Source of the DNA: Natrinema thermotolerans DSM 11552
GTDB lineage: Archaea > Halobacteriota > Halobacteria > Halobacteriales > Natrialbaceae
DNA: 34,099 nucleotides
Direction: 5' to 3'
NCBI GenBank assembly: GCA_000337115.1
Contig: AOIR01000067.1
Coordinates: 1 to 34,099 of the forward strand
Shown: piece after piece, positions 7,514 to 14,442 of the stretch
Numbering within the stretch: position 1 is the stretch's first letter
Layout: the number at the start of each line of letters is the position of its first letter
The notes under the pieces: generated by a model
What the model was told of the DNA's origin: nothing
Seen by the model: only the letters and a program-made list of their open reading frames with translations
The model's database searches: none
Made by a program: the position numbers and the translations under genes

Positions 7514-8014
7514 TCACTCCGATTCGAACGTCCACGTCCCTTCCCGCGAGTGAATGGAGAGATCGTGGTCCTCGAACGACGCGCTCGCCTGATCGTGGAC
7601 CTGAACCATATTGAACTCCTCTCGAGACACCGAATCGTTATGACATCCCTCCCCGTCGTCGTCCCGTCCGTCGATCCATTCCTCGCTACAAACGCCGACC
7701 GTGTAGACGATGGTGTCGTAGGTTCGATCGAAGTCGTCATGTAATTCGTCGGAAACGACCGGTTCTCGGGGCGTGTCGAAGCGGTCCTCCCACTCGGGGT
7801 CGATGAATCTCAGTTCCGGTTCGCCACCCGGCGGGGAACTCAGCCGGACGGACATGATGGGATCGTTTCCCCCGCCGTCAGCCGCAGCGTACCACCCCTC
7901 GATCGACTTCAGTTGCACGTATCCACTGACAGCACCGAGAGACGACAGACAGCCGGCACCTACACCGCCCGTCACGGCACCGACAGTACTCAGAAACGTT
8001 CGTCTGGAGGGCAT
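7514..8014 (-). CDS. Tat-exported lipoprotein, unknown function
   Basis: A 166-residue secreted protein. The N-terminus MPSRRTFLSTVGAVTGGVGAGC has a twin-arginine motif, a short hydrophobic stretch and a lipobox ending in Cys22, so export by Tat and lipid anchoring are expected. The mature part is acidic and contains a Cys pair (GVCSEEW and EGCHND) that could form a disulphide. No known domain is recognised. An in-frame ATG at 8041 would add nine residues; the TATATA at about 8062-8067 suits a leaderless start at 8041 somewhat better, while the signal peptide looks more normal from 8014. The gene stands alone between hisC and the ligase gene, all on the minus strand. Confidence 0.72.
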   Translation of the reverse strand: MPSRRTFLSTVGAVTGGVGAGCLSSLGAVSGYVQLKSIEGWYAAADGGGNDPIMSVRLSSPPGGEPELRFIDPEWEDRFDTPREPVVSDELHDDFDRTYDTIVYTVGVCSEEWIDGRDDDGEGCHNDSVSREEFNMVQVHDQASASFEDHDLSIHSREGTWTFESE

Positions 8015-8143
8015 AGGTCGCCGGTCCGCGTACGACGGCATAAGAATAACTAGTTCTTCTATATATCCGTCCCAGTTGGGTCGCCGTGACTCGTCGACCC
8101 GGTCTCGAGAACGAGGGCGATGCGTCGATTCCACCCCGACTCG

Positions 8144-10897
8144 TCACGCCTGCAGGCGCTGTAAGCGCTCGAGCGAGTCCGCGCCCTCGGGGTTCTTGTC
8201 GTACCGCACGCCCAGAAACCGCGGGAACCGAAGCGCATAGCCCGACGAGTAGGTCGGCGAGGACTGGATCTCCTCGTAGCCGACCTCGAAGACGACCGCG
8301 GGCTCGAGGTCGACCGCCTGGCCGTCCTCCATCGCGATGTGGGGCTCGAGCAACTCGGTCAGCTCTTCTAATTTCTCGTCGGTGATCCCGGTCGCGACTT
8401 TGCCGACGGTCTCGAACTCGTCGCCCGCGCGCACGGAGAGTTCGAAGGTCCCGAGGAAGGTCGCGCGGCGGCCCTCGCCCCACTCGGCACCGGTGACGAC
8501 GCAGTCGATCGTCTCCACGTCCGGCTTGCGCTTGCGCCAGTGTTTCCCGCGTCGGCCCGGCGAGTAGGTCGACTCGGGATCCTTGAGCATGATCCCCTCG
8601 TGGCCGGCCTCGAGGGCCGCGGCGTCGATCGACTCGATCTCGTCGGGATCGTCGGTCAGTCGGAGCAGGGAGAGGCCCTCGATGTCGGAGTCTGCCGTCC
8701 CATCGGTGCCGTCGTCGCCGTCGGAATCGGCATCCGCGAGTACCGACCGGAGCCGGTCGTGGCGGGTCGTCAGCGGGTCCTCGAGCAGGTCCTCGCCGCC
8801 GGCGTGTAAGCAATCGAAAAAGACCGGGCGCACCGAGACGTCCTCGCGGGCCTTCGCGACGTCGTGTTTCCGGCGGAACCGCTTGAGGACTTCCTGGAAC
8901 GGCAGCGGTGAGCCGTCGTCGTCGACGGCGACGACCTCGCCGTCGAGGATGGTGGGCTCCGCGAGGTGTTCCTCACCGAACTCGACGACCTCGGGGAGGG
9001 CGTCGGTGACCTCCTCCATGTTTCTCGAGAAGACGCTGACCGACTCACCATCGAAATGGAGTTGACAGTTGTGTACCGCGGTGAGCGGAACGCAGTAACT
9101 TTCGTCTTCTGCGACCTGTAGATTGTATACCTTTTGGCGCGGGTCTACCTCTCGTGGGTTCTTTCGAGAGAGTTCCGTTTTAGAGAGTATATCGACGACA
9201 ACGAAGTCGTCCTCGATTCGTGCATACCGGTCGGACTGAGATATCGTCAGTCGATAGTACGTTTTGTCGTTCTTTCTCACTCGTCGAATTCCGAAAATTC
9301 GTCCGAACGTCAATCCGATAAGCTGTATTACGGACGCGAGATATCGTTCCTTCGTGGTGATATACCGTCTCTCTTGTGGGTCTTCGTATCCGTCTGCTTC
9401 CTCCCAACCCGTGAGAAATGCATCAAACTGGTCCTCCGACAAGTTCCAAAACCAGTCAGGTACTGTTTTGTCTTTCCATCCATCTTGGTCCTTTTTTCTG
9501 AAATTTCCGCATAGCCATTTGAATAGTGGACCGTCTGTCCAATATATATCGGTCGCACTACCGTGGTCATAGGTGTGGACGTTCTCAGGAGAGATTCCGA
9601 GAGCATCGACGACAATCGACCGGTATTCTTCTAATAAATCCGCATCGGTGTTACTAAACATCAATCCGATTCGGTTGTTGCCGTTGTAGTCGTTCGTAGA
9701 GCCGTCGCCGACCCAATAGCCGAGAAACCGGTAGAAAGACGGCGATAGTTCGAACTCCTTCGTGTAATTATCGATGGTACTGAGTTGCAGGCGGTCGGGA
9801 GGTGTCAAAGTAGGACGGATGGTAGGGACCGGAAAGGCGAGAGTCTCATTCTCGGAAACATCTTCGATCGGAACCCACTCGGTATCACCTGAATCATAAA
9901 CCAACATCTCGTGTCCCTCTGTTATTTTAAACTCTGTACCGAAATACGTTGAGAACTCAAACACTTTCTCCTTGCTATCTATGCTTCGTCTATTTTTTGC
10001 TACGACCTCCCTGAAGCGACCCTCGTGTGTGAGAACGCTGTCCCCGACTTCGACGTCACGAACGGCGATTTGTCCTCGTTCGCGAGTGTAAATCGGCGTA
10101 TACCCAGAAATGCAACGAGCGCCGTCGTATTTCCACTCCACCGCCGCCTCGTCCCACGCCTCGAGGGCGTCGGTCACGGTCCCGGCCTGTGCGAGCATCG
10201 CCTGGACGGGGCGGCCGACCGCGAGGTCCATGGCGTCGAGCCCCGCGACGCCCTCGTCTCGTGCGATTCGGGCGACCCGTCCGTAGTCGTTCGACACCTG
10301 CAGGGCGCGTTCGACGCGGTCCTCGGGGACCTCGAAGGCCGCGGCGATGGCGTCTCGGACCGTCCCCTCGCCGACGCCGATGCGCATCTCCGAGAGGACG
10401 AGCCGAGCGAGATATCGGGCTTCCTCGCTCGAGGCGCGGTTGAACAGGCCAAAGAGGAGGTCGACCTTCCGGTCGTGGCTGCCCGATCCCTCGGCGGCGG
10501 CCAGTTCGGTGAGAGTATCGGCGACCTCGCGGACGGTGAGATCGTCACTGGTGCCGCCGGCGTCGTCCGTGAACGCACCGAGTCCCTGCTGACCGCCGAA
10601 CTCGTAGCTGGCCGCCACGTCGCCGATCTCGCCCACGTCGGCGAGTCGCTCCTCGACGTCGTCGCCGCTGACGTTTTGCCCCGCTGCGCGGGCGATCGCC
10701 TCGTAACACGCGCTCGGGCCGATATCGAGCGTCGTCGAGTCCCAGGCGGGGAATACCCGCCCCTGGACGAACCGCGCGACGACCTCGATCTCGTCGTCGG
10801 CCGCCGCGAGCAGGTCCCTGACGTGGGCGACGATCTCGAGGTCGGCGGGTTCGGCGTCGATCGTCCCGGCACGGTCGGCGAACGTGGCGAACTCCAT
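8144..10897 (-). CDS. lig: ATP-dependent DNA ligase interrupted by an intein
   Basis: The 917-residue precursor contains a 568-residue replicative-type ligase plus an intein. N-extein: DNA-binding domain, then motif I EWKYDGAR with the adenylated lysine at 256 (residues 1-261). C-extein: CQLHFDGESVSVFSRN, motif III LDGE at 651-654, motif IV HEGIMLKD at 766-773, motif V KHWRKRKP at 785-792, then the OB-fold. Splicing would restore KYDGAR-CQLHFDG. The enzyme seals nicks during replication and repair. A halophilic Asp-rich insertion lies near residues 721-740. The start is supported by a TTTTACT box at about 10922-10928. It is divergent from the GCS-like gene (132-base gap). Confidence 0.96.
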   Translation of the reverse strand: MEFATFADRAGTIDAEPADLEIVAHVRDLLAAADDEIEVVARFVQGRVFPAWDSTTLDIGPSACYEAIARAAGQNVSGDDVEERLADVGEIGDVAASYEFGGQQGLGAFTDDAGGTSDDLTVREVADTLTELAAAEGSGSHDRKVDLLFGLFNRASSEEARYLARLVLSEMRIGVGEGTVRDAIAAAFEVPEDRVERALQVSNDYGRVARIARDEGVAGLDAMDLAVGRPVQAMLAQAGTVTDALEAWDEAAVEWKYDGARCISGYTPIYTRERGQIAVRDVEVGDSVLTHEGRFREVVAKNRRSIDSKEKVFEFSTYFGTEFKITEGHEMLVYDSGDTEWVPIEDVSENETLAFPVPTIRPTLTPPDRLQLSTIDNYTKEFELSPSFYRFLGYWVGDGSTNDYNGNNRIGLMFSNTDADLLEEYRSIVVDALGISPENVHTYDHGSATDIYWTDGPLFKWLCGNFRKKDQDGWKDKTVPDWFWNLSEDQFDAFLTGWEEADGYEDPQERRYITTKERYLASVIQLIGLTFGRIFGIRRVRKNDKTYYRLTISQSDRYARIEDDFVVVDILSKTELSRKNPREVDPRQKVYNLQVAEDESYCVPLTAVHNCQLHFDGESVSVFSRNMEEVTDALPEVVEFGEEHLAEPTILDGEVVAVDDDGSPLPFQEVLKRFRRKHDVAKAREDVSVRPVFFDCLHAGGEDLLEDPLTTRHDRLRSVLADADSDGDDGTDGTADSDIEGLSLLRLTDDPDEIESIDAAALEAGHEGIMLKDPESTYSPGRRGKHWRKRKPDVETIDCVVTGAEWGEGRRATFLGTFELSVRAGDEFETVGKVATGITDEKLEELTELLEPHIAMEDGQAVDLEPAVVFEVGYEEIQSSPTYSSGYALRFPRFLGVRYDKNPEGADSLERLQRLQA
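9068..10114 (-). mobile_element. Intein with LAGLIDADG homing endonuclease domain
   Basis: Precursor residues 262-610 (349 residues) form an intein. Block A begins Cys262 (CISGYTPIYT). Block B holds Thr326 and His329 in TEGH. The endonuclease blocks are FLGYWVGDG (391-399) and FLTGWEEADGY (494-504). The C-terminal splicing region has VYNLQVAEDESY, then LTAVHN ending in His609-Asn610, with Cys611 as the +1 nucleophile. All splice residues look intact. Both LAGLIDADG motifs keep acidic residues, so the endonuclease may be active. Base composition is visibly richer in A/T than the flanking ligase and codon choice is less GC-biased, pointing to horizontal arrival. The site is only five residues behind the catalytic lysine. 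Confidence 0.95.
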
Positions 10898-11029
10898 CGG
10901 CGGTGTGTATCGCCGGGGGGAGTAAAACGGTTCTGAGACCGGACGGAGCGTCGGGACCGGACCGACGCGCGGTAGCGGAGAGGAGCCCGATGGCCGCCTT
11001 TAAAGGTGATCGGGTACGCACTCGGTGGT

Positions 11030-12583
11030 ATGTCAGAGGAGGAACTCGCCGCGCGGGTCGCGGACGTCCTGTCGGTCGATGCCGACGACTTCCGCCGGTC
11101 GGCCGAAGCGGACGCCGAGGTGATCAAAGAGGGCGTCGAGGAGGGAGTCTTCGACAATCCGCAGGCGATCGTCGGCCTCGAGTACGAGTTTTACGCGGTC
11201 AAGGCCGACGATTGCGCCCTACGGCGGGTTCCGCGCCGGCTGCTCGAGCTGATCGGCTTCGAGAAGGAGTTGGGGCTGCACAACGCCGAGATGACGACGA
11301 GCCCGCAGCCGCTGAACGCCGACGGGCTGACGGCCCAGGAGGCGGAGGTCAAGGCCCGCCTGCGGACGGCACTCGACGTGACCCAGTCCGAGCGGATGCG
11401 ATTGGTCAGCGACGCGCTCTGGACGCTCCCGCCGGAAGGCGAAGACGCGGCGACCTATCTCACCGACAGCGTCGAGCGGACGACGACGGACGACGATGGA
11501 ACCGAACGCGCGGTCCGGGTCGCGACGAACATGAGCGACTCGGCCCGGTATCACGCGATGGCGAACACGGACCGGGCCGAGGCCGCGGGGATGCGAATCG
11601 AAGCGCCCCACGTCTCGCTGCAGGGCGACACCGTCATGCCCGAGAGCCTGATCACGTCGATCCAGCCCCACTACCAGGTACCCCACGCCCCCGACCTGCC
11701 CGACTACTTCAACTACGCGCTGCGAGTCGCGGGCCCGCTGCTCGCGCTGGGAGTCAACTCGCCGTTTTTCCCCGCCGATCTCTACGACGAGGACGCGAGC
11801 CCCGAGGCGATCCTCCGGGACGGCTGGATGGAACACCGTATCAGCGTCTTCGAGACCGTCCTCAACGATCCGACGACGGGCGAGGGGAAGGTCCGGTTCC
11901 CGCGCGATCTCGCGTCCGTCGACGAGGCGATCGATCGGATCGCCGCCGACGACACCATGGTCCCGATGCCGGTCGAACCCGGCGAACGCTTCGACGATCA
12001 GTTCCCCCACTTCAGCCGCAAACACGGCACCTACTGGCGGTGGATCCGCCCGGTCTTCGGCGGTCCGACGCGCTCGGCGGCCAACGCCCGCATCGAGTTC
12101 CGCCCCATTCCCGCCCAGCCGACGGTCCGCGATTCGGTCGCGTTCCTCGCGGCCTTCGCCGGCCTGATGGAGAGTCTCACCCGACTCGAGCATCCCGTCG
12201 TCGAACTCGACTGGCAGCTTGCCCGGGAAAACTTCTACGCCGCGATGGTCGACGGGCTCGAGGCCGATCTCACCTGGATCACCAACGACGGGAAGGAAAC
12301 GTCCGATTCGCTCGCGCTCTACGAGGACCTGCTGGCCCACGCCGAGGACGGGCTGACCAACCGCGGGCTGAGCGAGGAAGACGCCGCCAAGTACCTCTAC
12401 CCGCTCCGGCGACGCGTCCGACAGGGCGTGACCCCGGCCAGTTGGAAGCGCGAGCAGGTCGAGACCGCGCTCGCGGACGGAGCCGACCTCGAGGCGGCGA
12501 TCGAGACGATGCAGCAGACGTACGTCACCCGCCAGTCGGAGACGCTGCTCGAGGGGAGCTTCGCGGACTGGATCGGCGAGTAG
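11030..12583 (+). CDS. GCS2-like carboxylate-amine ligase family protein
   Basis: A 517-residue protein with glutamate-cysteine-ligase-like signatures: GLEYEFYAV at about residues 49-57, where paired glutamates would bind metal and ATP, and ARIEFRPIPAQPT near 350, the RxEFRP element of the GCS superfamily. It is longer than the roughly 360-residue haloarchaeal gamma-glutamylcysteine synthetase, so it is probably a different member; the substrate is unknown. The ATG at 11030 is chosen over 11006 because TTTAAAG at about 10999-11005 lies 25-31 bases upstream, giving a leaderless start. It is divergent from the ligase gene and convergent with the FAD oxidoreductase. Confidence 0.8.
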   Translation: MSEEELAARVADVLSVDADDFRRSAEADAEVIKEGVEEGVFDNPQAIVGLEYEFYAVKADDCALRRVPRRLLELIGFEKELGLHNAEMTTSPQPLNADGLTAQEAEVKARLRTALDVTQSERMRLVSDALWTLPPEGEDAATYLTDSVERTTTDDDGTERAVRVATNMSDSARYHAMANTDRAEAAGMRIEAPHVSLQGDTVMPESLITSIQPHYQVPHAPDLPDYFNYALRVAGPLLALGVNSPFFPADLYDEDASPEAILRDGWMEHRISVFETVLNDPTTGEGKVRFPRDLASVDEAIDRIAADDTMVPMPVEPGERFDDQFPHFSRKHGTYWRWIRPVFGGPTRSAANARIEFRPIPAQPTVRDSVAFLAAFAGLMESLTRLEHPVVELDWQLARENFYAAMVDGLEADLTWITNDGKETSDSLALYEDLLAHAEDGLTNRGLSEEDAAKYLYPLRRRVRQGVTPASWKREQVETALADGADLEAAIETMQQTYVTRQSETLLEGSFADWIGE

Positions 12584-12618
12584 CGACTCGAAGCGCGGTG
12601 GTCGCGGACGAAAAAGGG

Positions 12619-14016
12619 TTACCGGGCCGGTTCGACGTTCTGGTTCAGCCGGAACAGGTTCTCCGGATCGTACTCGGCCTTGACCTCGGCCAGCCGGTCC
12701 CCGTTCCGCCCGTAAGCGAGGTCCTCTTCGCCCGTCGCCTCGCTGATGAAGTTCGCGTAGACGCCGCCGGTCGCGTGCGGTGCCATCGCGTCGAAGAACG
12801 CCCGCGACCAGGCGATGCACTCGTCGTCCATGGCGGGATCCTCCCAGCGCGTGTGGACGTTCATCGCGTACTCGGCGTCCCGGTGGGGGTACGCCGTCGC
12901 GTCCGACGGGACGCGGGCCATCGCGCCGCCGAGCTGTGCGAAGAAGATCTCGGACAGGGGCGACGGGAGATCGGCTGCGTACTCGACTGCTGTATCGATG
13001 GCGTCGTCGGAGAGTTCACTGAAGTTGTGTGACTTCCAGTAGTTCCGGGACCCCTCGGTGAGTAGCGGATCGAACGCCTGCTGGAAGGCCGCGTACTGGT
13101 GGGGGCCGACGGCATCAGCGATCGGGTCTCCGTACTCACGGAGCGGGGCCAAGACCGCCGCTCCCTCCGCCATGTCACCGGCGTAGAACGTCACGACGAG
13201 GACGACGCCGACGCCGTGGACGTCTTCGGGGAGGAACGGCAGGGGCGGTGCCTTCCGGAGGACGATCCAGACAGCGGCTTCCTCCGGTGCGTCCTCGTTG
13301 AAATCCCGGACGTGCCGGATGACGTCCCGTGCGTCCTCGCCCGCGTAGACGATCGGTCCCGACAGGATCTCGGGGCCGACTTCGTGGAGGTCGAACTCGA
13401 AGGAGGTGACGACGCCGAAGTTGCCGCCACCGCCCCGAATCCCCCAGAAGAGATCCGAATTTTCGTCTTCGCTCGCGTGACGCAGTTCGCCGTCGGCAGT
13501 GACGATGTCCACGGACCGCAGGTTATCCACCGTCATTCCGTACCTGCGAGTCAGCCAGCCGAAGCCGCCGCCGAGCGTGAGCCCCGCGACGCCGGTCGTC
13601 GAATTGATCCCAAACGGCGTCGCCAGTCCGAACGCTTGCGTCTCGTGATCGACGTCCGCGAGGGTCGCCCCCGCCTCGACTCGAGCTGTCCGCTCTATCG
13701 GATCTACGCGAACCGACCGCATCACCGAGAGGTCGAGCATTAGTCCGTCGTCACAGACCGCGTTCCCCGCGATGTTGTGTCCGCCGCCGCGGACCGCGAG
13801 TACCACGTCGTGGTCGCGGGCGAAGTTCACCGCCGCGATCACGTCCGATACGCCCATCGCGCGGAGGATGAGCGCTGGCCGCCTGTCGATCATGCCGTTC
13901 CAGATCGCTCGAGTCTCGTCGTAGTTCGGATCCCCGGGACGGAGCAACTCGCCGTGAAGCCCCTCGCTGAATCCGTCTATTGCACCGTCGTCTACGGGAG
14001 TGGTTGTTACTGCCAT
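12619..14016 (-). CDS. FAD-linked oxidoreductase (berberine-bridge-like, PCMH/VAO fold)
   Basis: A 465-residue flavoprotein. The FAD domain has AVRGGGHNIAGN, where His80 is in the position of the histidine covalently bound to the flavin 8-alpha carbon. TTGVAGLTLGGGFGWLTRR and GIRGGGGNFGVVTSFEF are the pyrophosphate-binding stretches. The C-terminus YDPENLFRLNQNV is the BBE element. The second covalent cysteine of bicovalent oligosaccharide oxidases appears absent from the GGGFGWLT stretch, so a single His linkage is expected. The family oxidises alcohols, sugars or alkaloid-like substrates with O2; the substrate here is unknown. No signal peptide is visible. An A/T-rich box at about 14061-14072 precedes the start by about 45-55 bases. 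Confidence 0.92.
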   Translation of the reverse strand: MAVTTTPVDDGAIDGFSEGLHGELLRPGDPNYDETRAIWNGMIDRRPALILRAMGVSDVIAAVNFARDHDVVLAVRGGGHNIAGNAVCDDGLMLDLSVMRSVRVDPIERTARVEAGATLADVDHETQAFGLATPFGINSTTGVAGLTLGGGFGWLTRRYGMTVDNLRSVDIVTADGELRHASEDENSDLFWGIRGGGGNFGVVTSFEFDLHEVGPEILSGPIVYAGEDARDVIRHVRDFNEDAPEEAAVWIVLRKAPPLPFLPEDVHGVGVVLVVTFYAGDMAEGAAVLAPLREYGDPIADAVGPHQYAAFQQAFDPLLTEGSRNYWKSHNFSELSDDAIDTAVEYAADLPSPLSEIFFAQLGGAMARVPSDATAYPHRDAEYAMNVHTRWEDPAMDDECIAWSRAFFDAMAPHATGGVYANFISEATGEEDLAYGRNGDRLAEVKAEYDPENLFRLNQNVEPAR

Positions 14017-14182
14017 TGTCCCTCGGTATCTATACGCCTCGCTTGGACATGTAGTTGTGCATTATTAATAATTAAGGTGGGTCCGCCGGCGGGAGAGACT
14101 CGCGGACCGGCGTGTCAGGGTAGCTCCGATGAACGAGTCCGTTTTGGGGTACGGAAAGGAGTGTGATCGTATTCCCCTACCA

Positions 14183-14220
14183 ACGAGTCCATCGAACCGG
14201 TATCACCGGGATGGACTCGT
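14183..14220. repeat. Long inverted repeat with nested stem
   Basis: Arms ACGAGTCCATC (14183-14193) and GATGGACTCGT (14210-14220) are perfectly complementary over 11 bases. Inside, CCGG and CCGG pair around a TATCA loop. The nine bases AACGAGTCC also occur as a direct copy at 14132-14140, 50 bases upstream of the left arm. It may be a regulator site, an RNA hairpin, or a remnant of a mobile-element end. Confidence 0.5.
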
Positions 14221-14298
14221 ACATGACCCCGACGACGCGATTCTCACAACATATTCGGGAAAACGTTCATGTTGCTACCGGCAATTCTTCCGATAGGT

Positions 14299-14318
14299 TA
14301 TTTAGGTAGACCTAAATA
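14299..14318. promoter_or_regulatory. Upstream DtxR/IdeR-like palindrome
   Basis: Nine-base arms TATTTAGGT and ACCTAAATA are separated by AG. The core TTTAGGT-AG-ACCTAAA resembles the iron-box half sites TTAGG/CCTAA recognised by DtxR/IdeR/SirR-type metalloregulators. It lies 105 bases upstream of a second, similar palindrome, and 145 bases before the lipoprotein start. Confidence 0.6.
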
Positions 14319-14415
14319 TTCGGTGAAGGATCCGCCGTCCCGATCGCGGACGAGGAATTGAGAGCGCCGCCTGCACTATTATTCTGCCTCTCTGTCCGGA
14401 AAGTATCGAAGACCA

Positions 14416-14440
14416 TTTATACTTTTAGGCTAGCCTAAAA
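14416..14440 (+). promoter_or_regulatory. Promoter and overlapping palindromic operator
   Basis: A TATA box TTTATAC (14416-14422) is followed directly by the perfect 18-base palindrome TTTTAGGCTAGCCTAAAA (14423-14440), and the ATG begins at 14443. The expected transcription start is at or next to the ATG, so a bound regulator would cover the initiation site. The half-sites TTAGGC/GCCTAA match the DtxR/IdeR iron-box pattern. Iron (or manganese) repression is inference. Confidence 0.75.
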
Positions 14441-14442
14441 AT

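Larger units (their letters stand above)
14017..14442. other. Divergent regulatory intergenic region
   Basis: These 426 bases separate the FAD oxidoreductase from the cupredoxin lipoprotein gene. The left end (14041-14075) is an A/T-rich promoter for the oxidoreductase. The middle has an 11-base-arm hairpin (14183-14220). The right part holds two DtxR-like palindromes (14299-14318 and 14423-14440). A 59-codon ORF (14129-14308) is open but has no family resemblance and no clear promoter, so it is not called. Confidence 0.6.

Noticed and set aside
10903-13032. A 709-residue plus-strand ORF and a 533-residue minus-strand ORF over the GCS-like gene
   Set aside because: Arg-rich shadow frames overlapping a gene with conserved motifs and a promoter.
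14129-14308. A 59-codon plus-strand ORF in the regulatory region
   Set aside because: No recognisable family, no clear promoter, and it spans a hairpin and part of a palindromic operator.
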